A stretch of DNA of 64,000 bases, taken from PALSA-1004 sp041483135 (GTDB taxonomy: Bacteria > Pseudomonadota > Gammaproteobacteria > Burkholderiales > SG8-41). The stretch is from positions 1 through 64,000 of the forward strand of contig JBGPFE010000003.1 of the NCBI GenBank assembly GCA_041483135.1, in the 5' to 3' direction. Numbering within the stretch: position 1 is the first letter of the stretch; each line of letters begins with the position of its first letter. The translations under genes were made by a program, and so were the position numbers. The notes beneath the pieces are model-generated. The model did not search any database and was not told where the DNA came from. It saw nothing but the letters and a program-made list of their open reading frames with translations. Shown here piece by piece: positions 8,118 to 16,990 of the stretch.

Positions 8118-10079
8118 TTGCAAGATCTTGATTCGATATTCTCCGACCACGGTCCGCTCGCGCAGGCTGTGACCGGTTTCCGCGTGCGGGAAGGCCAGAT
8201 CGAAATGGCGCGCGCCGTTGCCGATGCGATCGCAAACAACTCGGTATTGATCGCGGAGGCGGGCACCGGCACCGGCAAAACCTTTGCTTACCTCGCGCCC
8301 GCGCTGCTGTCCGGCGGCAAGGTCATTATCTCGACCGGCACCAAGACGCTGCAGGACCAGTTGTTCGACCGCGATATCCGGGTCGTGCGCGATGCGCTCA
8401 AAGTGCCGGTCACGGTGGCGCTGCTCAAGGGGCGCGCCAACTATGTCTGTCATTACTACCTCGAGCGCGCGCAGCACGAAGGCCGGTTCCCGACCCGCGA
8501 CGATGCGCGTTATCTTCCGCTGATCGCCAACTTCGCCCGCCACAGCGCGACCGGCGATAAAAGCGATCTGCCCACAGTGCCTGAAAACGCCGGCATCTGG
8601 TCGTACGTGACCTCCACGCGCGAGAACTGTCTCGGCTCCGAGTGCGCGCATTATTCGAAATGTTTTGTGATGGAAGCGCGCAAGCAGGCGCTGGCGGCGG
8701 ATGTGGTGGTGGTCAATCATCACTTGTTTTTCGCCGACGTCGTGCTGCGCGACGAAGGCGTGTCCGAGTTATTGCCCGCTTCGAACACCATTATTTTCGA
8801 CGAAGCGCATCAACTGCCCGAGACCGCGAGCCTGTTCTTCGGGCAGACGGTGTCGACTTCACAGTTGATCGAGCTTGCGCGCGACACGCGCATGGAGGCG
8901 GTCGCCGCGGCCAAGGATTTTGCGGCGCTGCCTGACGCGGCGCAGGCGCTCGACAAAGCGGCGCGCGATATGCGGCTCGCGTTCAAGGAAGAAAGCGGGC
9001 GTTTTCCTTTTCAAGCGCTGGCACGCAACCGTGATTTCGGGCCGGCACTCGTCGTAGTTTGCGACAAACTCGATGCGCTGGAATCGACACTCGAGTCGCA
9101 GGCCGAGCGCAGCGAAGGGCTTGAGAAATGCTGGCAGCGTACGCAGGTGCTGGCGGAGCAGCTCAAGCGCTGGCGCGATCACGACGACCCCGAGTACGTG
9201 CGCTGGCTGGAACTCTTCAACCACGCGCTGCACCTCAACGCGACACCGCTGTCGATCGCCGGGATATTCCAGGGCCAGATCAACGACCGCGCGCGGTCGT
9301 GGATTTTCACGTCCGCAACGCTGTCGGTCGGCGGCGATTTCAGTCACTACCGCGGCCAGATGGGGTTGGCCGAGGCGCATTCGCAGTCGTGGGAGAGCCC
9401 GTTCGACTTTGCAAGCCACGCCCTGCTTTACGTGCCGAAAGACATGCCCGAGCCGAATACGCCGGATTACACGCGGGCGGTGGTTGCGGCGGCGTTACCG
9501 GCTATCGAAGCGAGCGCCGGCCGCGCGTTCCTGCTCTTCACCAGCCTGCGTGCCATGCGCGAAGGCCATGAACTGCTCAAAGACGCGTTCGCGCGGCGCA
9601 AACTCGCATTTCCGTTGTTGATGCAGGGCGAAGGTTCGCGCACCGAACTGCTCGAGCGCTTCCGGCAGCTCGGCAACGCGGTGCTGATCGGCAGCCAATC
9701 ATTCTGGGAAGGGGTCGACGTGCGGGGCGAAGCGCTGTCGCTGGTGGTGATCGACAAGCTGCCGTTCGCGCCGCCCGACGACCCGCTGCTGGCGGCGCGC
9801 ATCGAGCGCATTAACCGCGAGGGGCGCAATGCATTCGTCGAGTTCCAGTTGCCGCAGGCGGTGATTACCCTCAAGCAGGGTGCGGGACGGTTGATCCGCG
9901 ACGAAACCGACCGCGGCGTGCTGATGATCTGCGACCCGCGGTTGTTCAGCAAAGGTTACGGCCGCAGAATACTGAAGAGCCTGCCGCCGATGAAAGGCAC
10001 GCGCGAGATTGAAGTCGTTATCGCCTTCTTCGAGCGGGCGGAGCCCGGCTATAAGCGAGTGCCTTTCGGCGCGGAATGA
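8118..10079 (+). CDS. dinG: DinG/YoaA-family ATP-dependent DNA helicase
   Basis: A superfamily 2, XPD-like helicase of 653 residues. Walker A is EAGTGTGKT at residues 47-55 and the DEAH box is at 228-231. Four cysteines at 111, 171, 176 and 182 sit between them in the spacing expected for the 4Fe-4S cluster of XPD/DinG/YoaA proteins. The C-terminal half holds FTSATLS, IGSQSFWEGVDV and QGAGRLIR, the later helicase motifs. Such enzymes unwind DNA 5' to 3' and help resolve R-loops and replication blocks. TTG 8118 is the first plausible start; no strong ribosome site is seen. The sequence does not separate DinG from YoaA with certainty. Confidence 0.9.
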   Translation: MQDLDSIFSDHGPLAQAVTGFRVREGQIEMARAVADAIANNSVLIAEAGTGTGKTFAYLAPALLSGGKVIISTGTKTLQDQLFDRDIRVVRDALKVPVTVALLKGRANYVCHYYLERAQHEGRFPTRDDARYLPLIANFARHSATGDKSDLPTVPENAGIWSYVTSTRENCLGSECAHYSKCFVMEARKQALAADVVVVNHHLFFADVVLRDEGVSELLPASNTIIFDEAHQLPETASLFFGQTVSTSQLIELARDTRMEAVAAAKDFAALPDAAQALDKAARDMRLAFKEESGRFPFQALARNRDFGPALVVVCDKLDALESTLESQAERSEGLEKCWQRTQVLAEQLKRWRDHDDPEYVRWLELFNHALHLNATPLSIAGIFQGQINDRARSWIFTSATLSVGGDFSHYRGQMGLAEAHSQSWESPFDFASHALLYVPKDMPEPNTPDYTRAVVAAALPAIEASAGRAFLLFTSLRAMREGHELLKDAFARRKLAFPLLMQGEGSRTELLERFRQLGNAVLIGSQSFWEGVDVRGEALSLVVIDKLPFAPPDDPLLAARIERINREGRNAFVEFQLPQAVITLKQGAGRLIRDETDRGVLMICDPRLFSKGYGRRILKSLPPMKGTREIEVVIAFFERAEPGYKRVPFGAE

Positions 10080-10136
10080 TCGCTGCGGCGGAATGCTACC
10101 CCGGCTCAGGCAGGGTGCATTCCTTGCAGGGAACCT

Positions 10137-10544
10137 TCAGCCGGCGCCCACCAGCTGCATTACGCTCGCGCCAAAGTATTTCCACAGCGCGGCGAAAAAC
10201 AGCATCCATAGCATCATGATGACTACCGCGGCGGTGATGCTCTTCGGCGTGGGGCGGTGCTCGGCGACCCACACGGCCGCCTTGGCCCGGGACTCGGTCA
10301 GCACCGGCTCCGGCACCAGCTTCAGGATGAAATAAATGCTGATCGGCAGCAGAATCAGATCGTCGAGATAGCCGAGCACCGGGATGAAGTCCGGGATGAG
10401 GTCGATCGGGCTCAGGAAATAGGCTACTACTACCAGCGCAAGGATCTTGGGCAGCCAAGGCATTCCCGGGTGCCGGCAGCAGAACCACAATGTGAGCCCA
10501 TCGTTTTCGAGCGTCCTTGCCCAGCGCTTGAGCCGGTCCCACAT
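10137..10544 (-). CDS. DUF1232 (YkvA-like) membrane protein
   Basis: A 135-residue protein with the DUF1232 signature AYFLSPIDLIPDFIPVLGYL followed by DDLILLP, and a second hydrophobic stretch near the C-terminus. The function of the family is unknown. Its ATG overlaps the rimO stop as TGATG, so it is probably translated by coupling to rimO on the same minus-strand transcript. Confidence 0.85.
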   Translation of the reverse strand: MWDRLKRWARTLENDGLTLWFCCRHPGMPWLPKILALVVVAYFLSPIDLIPDFIPVLGYLDDLILLPISIYFILKLVPEPVLTESRAKAAVWVAEHRPTPKSITAAVVIMMLWMLFFAALWKYFGASVMQLVGAG

Positions 10545-11923
10545 CAGGCCATCACACCCCTGAGATCGTGGGCATCCGATGCGACGATCTTCACGCGGGC
10601 GAACTCGCCGGCCTTGAGCCCGGCAGCGGGGGCGACATGCACGACGCCGTCGATTTCGGGCGCATCGGCGCTGCTGCGCGCGATCGCGCCGGTGGCATTG
10701 ACCTCGTCGACGAGCACGGTCAGCATGCGTCCGACTTTCTTCTTCAGGCGTGCCGCGCTGATTTTTTCCTGCAGCTCCATGAAACGCGCTTTGCGCTCTT
10801 CTTTGATGTTCTCCGGCACGTGCCCGGGCAGCGCATTGGCTTTGGCGCCATCGACAGGAGAGTAGGTAAAGCAGCCGACGCGGTCGAGTTGCGCTGCCTC
10901 CATGAATTCGAGCAATTGCGCGAAATCGTCTGCGGTTTCTCCCGGGAAGCCGACGATGAAGGTGCTGCGGATGGTGAGCTCCGGGCAGATCTCGCGCCAG
11001 CTTTGGATGCGCGCAAGGTTATTTTCGGAGCTCGCCGGGCGCTTCATCGCTTTCAGTATTTTCGGACTGGCGTGCTGGAACGGCACGTCGAGGTAAGGCA
11101 GGATTTGCCCCTCCGCCATGAGCGGAATGACCTCATCGACATGTGGGTAGGGATAGACATAGTGCAGCCGTACCCACACGCCGCTGGCGGCGTCCTTGCC
11201 GGCGAAGCCGCCCAACGCGGTGGCGAGCTCGGTCATGCGTGTCTTGAGCGGACGACCGCGCCAGAAGCCGGTGCGGTATTTGATGTCGACGCCGTAGGCG
11301 CTGGTGTCCTGCGAGATCACCAGCAGTTCCTTGACGCCGGCATTGACCATGTTTTCGGCTTCCTGCATCACTTCGCCGATCGGGCGACTGACGAGGCCGC
11401 CGCGCATCGACGGGATGATGCAAAACGTGCAGCGGTGATTGCAGCCCTCGGCGATCTTGAGATACGCGTAGTGCCGCGGCGTGAGTTTTATACCCTGCGG
11501 CGGGACCAGGTCGGTGTAGGGATCGTGTGGCTGCGGCAGATGCGCATGCACCGCGTGCATCACCTCGTCGGTCGCGTGCGGGCCGGTGACGGCAAGCACG
11601 CGCGGGTGGGTGTCCTTGACGATATTGCCTTTGGCGCCAAGGCAGCCGGTGACTATCACTTTGCCGTTCTCGGCGAGCGCCTCGCCGATCGCAGCGAGCG
11701 ATTCCGCGACCGCCGCATCTATGAAGCCGCAGGTATTGACGACGACGAGGTCGGCATCCTCATAGCTCGGCGCGACGAGGTAACCCTCGGCGCGCAGCTG
11801 CGTCAGGATGCGCTCAGAATCAACCAGCGCCTTGGGGCAGCCCAGTGAGACGAAGCCAACCTTGGGTGCTGCTTGGGGGGTGCGGCGCGCCTGGTCAGGC
11901 GCCATCTTTGTTGCCGCCTTCAT
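10544..11923 (-). CDS. rimO: Ribosomal protein uS12 methylthiotransferase RimO
   Basis: Radical-SAM enzyme that adds a methylthio group to the conserved aspartate of ribosomal protein S12. The N-terminal UPF0004 domain has the three cluster cysteines at 29, 65 and 94. The radical-SAM motif CNHRCTFC spans 161-168, and a TRAM domain forms the C-terminus. It is 459 residues, slightly long at the N-terminus. ATG 11923 overlaps the end of phaR by 29 bases, and ATG 11905 (MAPDQ) is an alternative. The phaR-rimO adjacency is common in Burkholderiales. Confidence 0.94.
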   Translation of the reverse strand: MKAATKMAPDQARRTPQAAPKVGFVSLGCPKALVDSERILTQLRAEGYLVAPSYEDADLVVVNTCGFIDAAVAESLAAIGEALAENGKVIVTGCLGAKGNIVKDTHPRVLAVTGPHATDEVMHAVHAHLPQPHDPYTDLVPPQGIKLTPRHYAYLKIAEGCNHRCTFCIIPSMRGGLVSRPIGEVMQEAENMVNAGVKELLVISQDTSAYGVDIKYRTGFWRGRPLKTRMTELATALGGFAGKDAASGVWVRLHYVYPYPHVDEVIPLMAEGQILPYLDVPFQHASPKILKAMKRPASSENNLARIQSWREICPELTIRSTFIVGFPGETADDFAQLLEFMEAAQLDRVGCFTYSPVDGAKANALPGHVPENIKEERKARFMELQEKISAARLKKKVGRMLTVLVDEVNATGAIARSSADAPEIDGVVHVAPAAGLKAGEFARVKIVASDAHDLRGVMA

Positions 11924-12530
11924 CCTTTGGCGTGGGGTTGCTGGGAGGGGTGCCTGCCGCGCTGTCGCGCGATTGGGTGAACGGATTGGGTGCGGCGAAA
12001 TTGGGGAAGGGGAAGGTGCCGAACAGATTGCGCGTCTGTTTCTGCAGCTGCTGCTGCATATCGAGGAACGCGTTGGCGCTTTGCTCGAGATAACTGCCCA
12101 TCAGGCCCTGGATCGCCGGGCCCTGCATCTTGAGAAACTCGCTCCATGCATCGGCGTTGGGCATCGCCGTGCCGCCGTAGATCGCGCTCGACTGCTCCTG
12201 CAGCTTTTTCTGGATCTCGATGAAAGTCTGGATATTTTTGTCCAGGTAATTGCCCATCATTCCCTGCATCGCGTTGCCGTAGAAGCGGATGATCTTCGAC
12301 AGCACGTCGCTCGAGAACATCGGGACGCCCTCGCCGCTTTCTTCCTCGAGTATGATCTGCAGCAGGATGCTGCGCGTCAGGTCTTCCTTGGTTTTGGCGT
12401 CCTCGATCTTGAACTCGGTATGGTCGAGCACCAGCTTTTTGACATCCTCCAGCGTGATATAACTGCTGGTGGCGGTGTCGTATAGCCGGCGATTCGGATA
12501 CTTTTTAATTATCCTGATGCCCTCGCTCAT
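11895..12530 (-). CDS. phaR: Polyhydroxyalkanoate synthesis repressor PhaR
   Basis: DNA- and PHB-binding repressor that shuts off phasin expression when no granules are present. The N-terminal PHB/PHA accumulation regulator DNA-binding domain is clear (IRIIKKYPNRRLYDTATSSYI). Two PHB_acc segments follow (MGNYLDKNIQTFIEIQKKL and MGSYLEQSANAFLDMQQQL), then a proline- and asparagine-rich tail. The length of 211 residues is normal. It is divergent from the phasin gene across a 251-base region rich in TGC/GCA motifs, which suits both phasin control and autoregulation. Confidence 0.95.
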   Translation of the reverse strand: MSEGIRIIKKYPNRRLYDTATSSYITLEDVKKLVLDHTEFKIEDAKTKEDLTRSILLQIILEEESGEGVPMFSSDVLSKIIRFYGNAMQGMMGNYLDKNIQTFIEIQKKLQEQSSAIYGGTAMPNADAWSEFLKMQGPAIQGLMGSYLEQSANAFLDMQQQLQKQTRNLFGTFPFPNFAAPNPFTQSRDSAAGTPPSNPTPKDEGGNKDGA

Positions 12531-12678
12531 GACTGGCCTTTGGGGTGCATTGCCATAATAAGCATTATCCCAAAATCATTGCATTTATTCATTGTATTGC
12601 AGCAATTTTCTGACAAACGCCTGTAAATTTTGGCTGTAAAAGCAATGTTTGCCTGTATGCTGCATCGCAATAAAATGA

Positions 12679-12708
12679 TTGACGCTGCAACTTTGGAAGG
12701 GGTATTAT
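12679..12708 (+). promoter_or_regulatory. Sigma-70-type promoter of the phasin gene
   Basis: A -35 TTGACG (12679-12684) and a -10 TATTAT (12703-12708) are separated by 18 bases, each one mismatch from consensus. Transcription would start near 12715, leaving a leader of about 67 bases before the phasin ATG. Confidence 0.7.
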
Positions 12709-12712
12709 TTTA

Positions 12713-12725
12713 TTGTGCAGTGCAA
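12713..12725 (+). promoter_or_regulatory. Candidate PhaR operator at the phasin transcription start
   Basis: TTGTGCAGTGCAA is a TGC/GCA-rich element of the kind reported as PhaR targets in Ralstonia and Paracoccus. It sits right after the -10, where a bound repressor would block initiation. A second related motif, ATGCTGCATCGCAA (12657-12670), lies just upstream of the -35, and a perfect palindrome TTGCAGCAA is at 12597-12605. Two sites flanking the promoter match the arrangement known for phaP in Ralstonia. Confidence 0.55.
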
Positions 12726-12781
12726 CATAACGGCGTGGCTGCGTAAATTAGCATCGGTCAGGCCAAAAGTTCAAGGAGAAG

Positions 12782-13330
12782 ATGATGGCCAAGATGCCGG
12801 AACACCTGGCGGATCTGAACAAGGGCTTGGTCGAGGCAGCGTTGAGCTTCGCTCAAGTTTCGATGGATGGCGCCGAGAAACTAATGCGCCTGCAGCTCGA
12901 GACGGCAAAGAAGTTTGTCGCCGAACAAGCCGCAACTGCCAAAGCGCTGGCGGAAGCCAAAGACGCTGAAGCCATGATGGCATTGCGGGCGCGGCTCGCT
13001 GAACAGGCAGTCGACCGCGCGCTCGGTTATTCGCGCAACGTTTACGAAGTCGCAACACAGGCCCAGCAACAGCTGACCAAACTGGTCGAGCAGCGCTTTG
13101 CCGCGTATCAGCATGAAATGGCTGCGGCCATGGGGCAAATGATCAAGGCGGCGCCGGGCGGCTCCGATGCCGCAGCGGAAGCCGTCAGGTCGACTATCGC
13201 GGCGACGCAGGCGGCGATGGACAGCATGACCAAGGCCGCGAAGCAGGCAGCCGAGATGGCCGATGCCAACGTTAAAGCCGTGAGCGAAGCCGCGACTAGC
13301 GCTTTCAAAGGCGGCGCGAAAAAGAAATAA
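12782..13330 (+). CDS. phaP: Phasin family protein (PHB granule-associated)
   Basis: Phasins coat polyhydroxybutyrate granules and control their size and number. This 182-residue protein is almost all amphipathic helix, rich in Ala, Glu, Gln and Lys, with the family pattern EAALSFAQVSMDGAEKLMRL followed by AKKFVAEQ. It ends in a flexible Ala/Lys tail (GGAKKK), and there is no signal peptide. A strong ribosome site, AAGGAGAA, lies directly before the tandem ATGATG. It has its own promoter and terminator, so it is a single-gene unit divergent from its likely repressor gene phaR. Confidence 0.93.
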   Translation: MMAKMPEHLADLNKGLVEAALSFAQVSMDGAEKLMRLQLETAKKFVAEQAATAKALAEAKDAEAMMALRARLAEQAVDRALGYSRNVYEVATQAQQQLTKLVEQRFAAYQHEMAAAMGQMIKAAPGGSDAAAEAVRSTIAATQAAMDSMTKAAKQAAEMADANVKAVSEAATSAFKGGAKKK

Positions 13331-13367
13331 CGCGGCAACGGAAGATGCCCCGGCAGACAAGACGAGC

Positions 13368-13395
13368 CCCGGTGGTTATCCACCGGGTTTTTTTT
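13368..13395 (+). terminator. Rho-independent terminator after the phasin gene
   Basis: A perfect 8-bp stem CCCGGTGG/CCACCGGG with a TTAT loop is followed by eight T residues, 38 bases past the phasin stop. Confidence 0.92.
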
Positions 13396-13403
13396 CGTCT
13401 TTA

Positions 13404-13499
13404 AGCGGTCAGCAATCAGCGGTCAGCAATCAGCGGTCAGCCAATGCAAGTAATCATATTTGTATCTAGCTGCATGCTGACTGCTGAGTGCTGACCGCT
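13404..13499. repeat. Direct and inverted AGCGGTCAGC repeat cluster
   Basis: Three tandem copies of a 14-base unit AGCGGTCAGCAATC (13404-13441, last one partial) face an inverted, slightly diverged copy (13476-13499) across an AT-rich spacer. The cluster fills the gap between the convergent phasin and phaB genes. The same core recurs at 32934-32965. Confidence 0.8.
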
Positions 13500-13503
13500 G
13501 CAT

Positions 13504-14247
13504 CTACTGCATATGCTGGCCGCCGTTCATGGCAAGGTTGGCACCGGTGAAATAACCGGCGTCTTCCGAGCACAGGAAGGCGACCAGGGCGCCGACCTCC
13601 TCGGGCTTGCCGAGCCGCCCCAGCGGGATCTGGGGCAGAATCTTGGCGTCCATCACTTCCTTCGGCACCGCCAGCACCATCTTGGTGGCGATGTAGCCGG
13701 GCGAAATGGTGTTGACCGTGACTCCTTTGCGCGCGACTTCGAGCGCGAGCGCCTTGGTGAAGCCGTGCATGCCGGCCTTGGCGGCGGAATAGTTGGTCTG
13801 GCCGAACGCGCCTTTCTGGCCGTTCACCGAGGATACGTTGATGACGCGGCCCCAGCCGCGCTCGACCATGCCATCGCAAACCGGCTTGCTCATGTTGAAC
13901 ACGCTGTCGAGGTCGGTGCGCATCACGGCGTCCCAATCCGCCTTGCCCATCTTCTTGAAACTGGCGTCCTTGGTGATGCCGGCATTGTTGACCAGGATGT
14001 CGATGGGCCCGACTTCGGACTGCATCCTGGCGACCGCCTTCTGGCACGAGTCAAAATCGGTAACGTCTACCTGGTAGGCGTGGAAAGTGTAACCCCTGGT
14101 CTTCATTGCGGCGAGCCATTCGCCGGACCTGGTGTTGCCGGGCGAATAGGTGGTGACTACCTTGTGGCCCGCAGCGGCGAGCTTCATGCAGATCGCTTCG
14201 CCGATGCCGCCCATGCCGCCGGTGACGACCGCTACTCGTTGTGCCAT
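13504..14247 (-). CDS. phaB: Acetoacetyl-CoA reductase
   Basis: NADPH-dependent short-chain dehydrogenase that makes (R)-3-hydroxybutyryl-CoA, the monomer for PHB synthase. It has the nucleotide-binding loop TGGMGGIG, the NNAG motif, and the catalytic Ser-Tyr-Lys set in SSVNGQKGAFGQTNYSAAK. The C-terminus is the PhbB type (YFTGANLAMNGGQHMQ). The frame opens at 14265, but ATG 14247 follows a GGAGGAGAAC ribosome site and gives the normal 247 residues or so. It lies 63 bases downstream of phaC and was probably transcribed with it. Confidence 0.95.
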   Translation of the reverse strand: MAQRVAVVTGGMGGIGEAICMKLAAAGHKVVTTYSPGNTRSGEWLAAMKTRGYTFHAYQVDVTDFDSCQKAVARMQSEVGPIDILVNNAGITKDASFKKMGKADWDAVMRTDLDSVFNMSKPVCDGMVERGWGRVINVSSVNGQKGAFGQTNYSAAKAGMHGFTKALALEVARKGVTVNTISPGYIATKMVLAVPKEVMDAKILPQIPLGRLGKPEEVGALVAFLCSEDAGYFTGANLAMNGGQHMQ

Positions 14248-14310
14248 TGGTGTTCTCCTCCACAAAAGACCGGATTCAGACTAACACGAAGTTGAAAAAT
14301 CATGTTTTGA

Positions 14311-16065
14311 CTAATCGCAACGCTGGCGCACGTAGCGTCCGGGCGCCGGTTCGATCGCCGGGTAGTCCGAATTTCCAGCTTCAGCGCGCGCCGGGACGCT
14401 CACGCCGCCGCGCTCGGCGAGCCATCCGCTCCAACGGCTCCACCAGCTGCCGGGATGCTGCTGCGCGCCGGCGAGCCAATCATCGGGATTCGCGGGCAGG
14501 TCCGGGTTTAACCAGTGATGCCGGCGATTTTGCGCTGGTGGATTGACCACCCCCGCGATATGTCCGCTTGCAGCGAGTACGAATTCGATGTCGCCGCCGA
14601 CCAGCTGCGTGGTCCGGTAGGCGCTTTTCCACGGCACGATGTGGTCTTCACGCGAGGCGAGAACGAAGGTCGGCAGCCTGATTTGCGAAAGATCGACCTT
14701 GACGCCACAGTTGGTGAGCTTGCCCGGTACGCACAGATTGTTTTCGAGATAAGTATTGCGCACATAGTAGACGAACATCGCGCCCGGCAGGTTGGTGCTG
14801 TCGCTGTTCCAGTAGAGCAGGTCGAAAGCACCGGGCTTGCAGCCCTTCAGATAATTGTTGACCACGTAATTCCAGATCAGGTCGTTGGGGCGCAGGCTCG
14901 AAAAAGTGAGCATGAGTTCCTTGCCGTGCAGCACGCCTCCACGCGCGAAATCCTTTTCACGTTGCGAGACGTAGGCTTCATCGACGAATACCGAAATATC
15001 GCCGGGATCGCAGAAGTCGAGCATGGTGGTGAGGAAAGTGACGCTTGCCGCCGGGTTACTCTGCTTGGCGCGCAACAACGCAAGCGCGGCTGCGAGCAGC
15101 GTGCCACCGACGCAGAAGCCGAGTACATTGATCTGCTCAACGCCGCAGATTGCACGCGCGGCGTCGATTGCCCTGATCACGCCGTTTTCGAGATATTGAT
15201 CCCACATGACGTGCCCCATGTCTTCCGGCACGTTGCGCCACGACACCATGAATACGGTGTGGCCCTGCGCTACCGCGTAACGCACGAACGAGTTCTCGGG
15301 CTGCAGATCGAGGATGTAATACTTGTTGATGCACGGCGGCACCATCACGAGCGGTCGCTCATAGACGGTATCGGTGGTCGCTTGGTATTGGATCAGCTGG
15401 ATCAGTTCGTTCTCGAACACGACGGCGCCGGGGGTGACAGCGAGATTGCGTCCGACCATGAACGCCGATTCGTCGGTTGTCGAGATGCGGCCCTTCCGGA
15501 GATCCTCGTTCAGGTTTTCGAGGCCGCGCCGCAGACTGTCGCCATGGGTCTGGGACGCAAGTTTCATGACTTCGGGATTGGTTGCCGGAAAGTTGGCCGG
15601 TGCCGCTGCGTCGACCAGCTGACGGGTGAAAAAGCGCAGCTTGTGCTTGGACGGCGCGTCGAGTTGCGCCGCCTCGACGATTTCAGAAAGCCAGCGCGAA
15701 TTGAGCAGGTAGGCCTGCTTCAGGTAATTGAAAAAAGGCAGTTGCTGCCATTCCGGAGAATGAAAACGGCGATCGCCCTTGTCCGGCGCAATGACGGGCG
15801 CCGGTGGGGCGCCTGCAGTATGCGCTTCGTCCCCGCGCGCGACGAGGGTCGTCCACAACTCAAGATGACGCCGGTAATAGCGTTGCTGGAGCTCGGCCCA
15901 GCGCTCCTGGTCATGCGACAGGCCTGCCGCGAGCGATTTGAAAATCTCCGCGCTTTCGAATTTTTGTCCGGCCGACAGCGACCCGAGCGCATCTTCGATG
16001 AATTTGCGGCTGGCGAGGCTCAGGTTTTCGTACAACGCCTGCGCTGATGCGGGCGGTGAATTCAT
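14311..16065 (-). CDS. phaC: Class I polyhydroxyalkanoate synthase
   Basis: Polymerises (R)-3-hydroxyacyl-CoA into PHB. The 584-residue length and the lipase-like box GFCVGG with nucleophile Cys318 mark a class I enzyme. The other catalytic residues are visible as Asp474 (SREDHIVPW) and His502 (ASGHIAGVVNPP), almost the same positions as in the Ralstonia enzyme. The N-terminal PhaC_N region (WQQLPFFNYLKQAYLLNSRW) is intact. It leads a phaC-phaB pair, and no phaA thiolase gene is in the window, so acetoacetyl-CoA must come from elsewhere. Confidence 0.96.
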   Translation of the reverse strand: MNSPPASAQALYENLSLASRKFIEDALGSLSAGQKFESAEIFKSLAAGLSHDQERWAELQQRYYRRHLELWTTLVARGDEAHTAGAPPAPVIAPDKGDRRFHSPEWQQLPFFNYLKQAYLLNSRWLSEIVEAAQLDAPSKHKLRFFTRQLVDAAAPANFPATNPEVMKLASQTHGDSLRRGLENLNEDLRKGRISTTDESAFMVGRNLAVTPGAVVFENELIQLIQYQATTDTVYERPLVMVPPCINKYYILDLQPENSFVRYAVAQGHTVFMVSWRNVPEDMGHVMWDQYLENGVIRAIDAARAICGVEQINVLGFCVGGTLLAAALALLRAKQSNPAASVTFLTTMLDFCDPGDISVFVDEAYVSQREKDFARGGVLHGKELMLTFSSLRPNDLIWNYVVNNYLKGCKPGAFDLLYWNSDSTNLPGAMFVYYVRNTYLENNLCVPGKLTNCGVKVDLSQIRLPTFVLASREDHIVPWKSAYRTTQLVGGDIEFVLAASGHIAGVVNPPAQNRRHHWLNPDLPANPDDWLAGAQQHPGSWWSRWSGWLAERGGVSVPARAEAGNSDYPAIEPAPGRYVRQRCD

Positions 16066-16166
16066 GGGGCGGAACCGTCTAAGTGGGTTGTGAAACCGCG
16101 CGCGGAGGTATGCGGATGATTCTGCGTGGCGCTCACAGGGGTGTCAAGCGCTCCGCGGCTGCACGG

Positions 16167-16934
16167 TCAGTGCAGAAGTGCGCCGACGCCCCAGATCGTA
16201 CCTATGCCGGCTGCAATCAATGCAACCTGCTGCACCGTATGATGAATTTCCGGACGGCGATGCAGGCCCGGGATCAGATCCGCGACCGCAACGTAAATCA
16301 TGCTGGCGGCCGCGAGCGCGAGCAGCGGCGGTATCCACTGCTGCATGGTTTGCAGCGCGAAATAGGCGAATGCGCCACCGACCATCATTGCCAGGCTCGA
16401 CAATACGTTGAGCGCGAACGCGTAGTGCTTGCTGTAACCGGAATGCAACAACACCAGGAAATCGCCGACTTCCTGCGGTACCTCGTGCGCGATGATCGCG
16501 ATCGCCGTCACCAGCCCGAGCTGCACGTCGGCGAGAAACGCGGCGGCGACCAGGATGCCATCGACGAAATTGTGAAACGTGTCGCCGATCATGATCATCA
16601 TGCCGCTGCGGCCGTGGTCGTGTTGCTCCGGTTGCGCTTCGTGCGCTTCGCATTGTTCTTCGTGGCAATGACGCCACAGCACAAGTTTCTCGAGCACAAA
16701 GAAGAGCAGGATGCCGGCCAGTACCGTGCCGGTCACGCGCACGGGGTCGGGCGTGATTTCGAACGCGTGCGGCAGTATTTCCAGAAACGCGGCGCCGAGC
16801 AGCGCGCCGACCGCGTAGCTGATCAGCATCGGCACGTGTGCGGCGCGCGCACTGAAGGCGAACGTAGCGGCTGCGACCACGCTCAACACGCCGCCCGCGA
16901 AGCTCGCGAGTATGATCCAGGCCAGGACCGACAT
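16167..16934 (-). CDS. ZIP-family divalent metal transporter
   Basis: A 255-residue integral membrane protein with about eight hydrophobic segments. The transport-site motifs HNFVDG and HEVPQE sit in consecutive helices, as in ZIP (Zrt/Irt-like) permeases that import Zn2+ and related metals. A histidine-rich loop (HCHEEQCEAHEAQPEQHDH) lies between helices 3 and 4 and probably binds metal. Metal preference cannot be assigned. It lies on the minus strand between pgeF and phaC, 101 bases upstream of phaC. Confidence 0.9.
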   Translation of the reverse strand: MSVLAWIILASFAGGVLSVVAAATFAFSARAAHVPMLISYAVGALLGAAFLEILPHAFEITPDPVRVTGTVLAGILLFFVLEKLVLWRHCHEEQCEAHEAQPEQHDHGRSGMMIMIGDTFHNFVDGILVAAAFLADVQLGLVTAIAIIAHEVPQEVGDFLVLLHSGYSKHYAFALNVLSSLAMMVGGAFAYFALQTMQQWIPPLLALAAASMIYVAVADLIPGLHRRPEIHHTVQQVALIAAGIGTIWGVGALLH

Positions 16935-16990
16935 GAGTTTCCGCTTGGAGGGAAACCGGGGATTATAAAGGACGTGTCAAGTACGGATCG

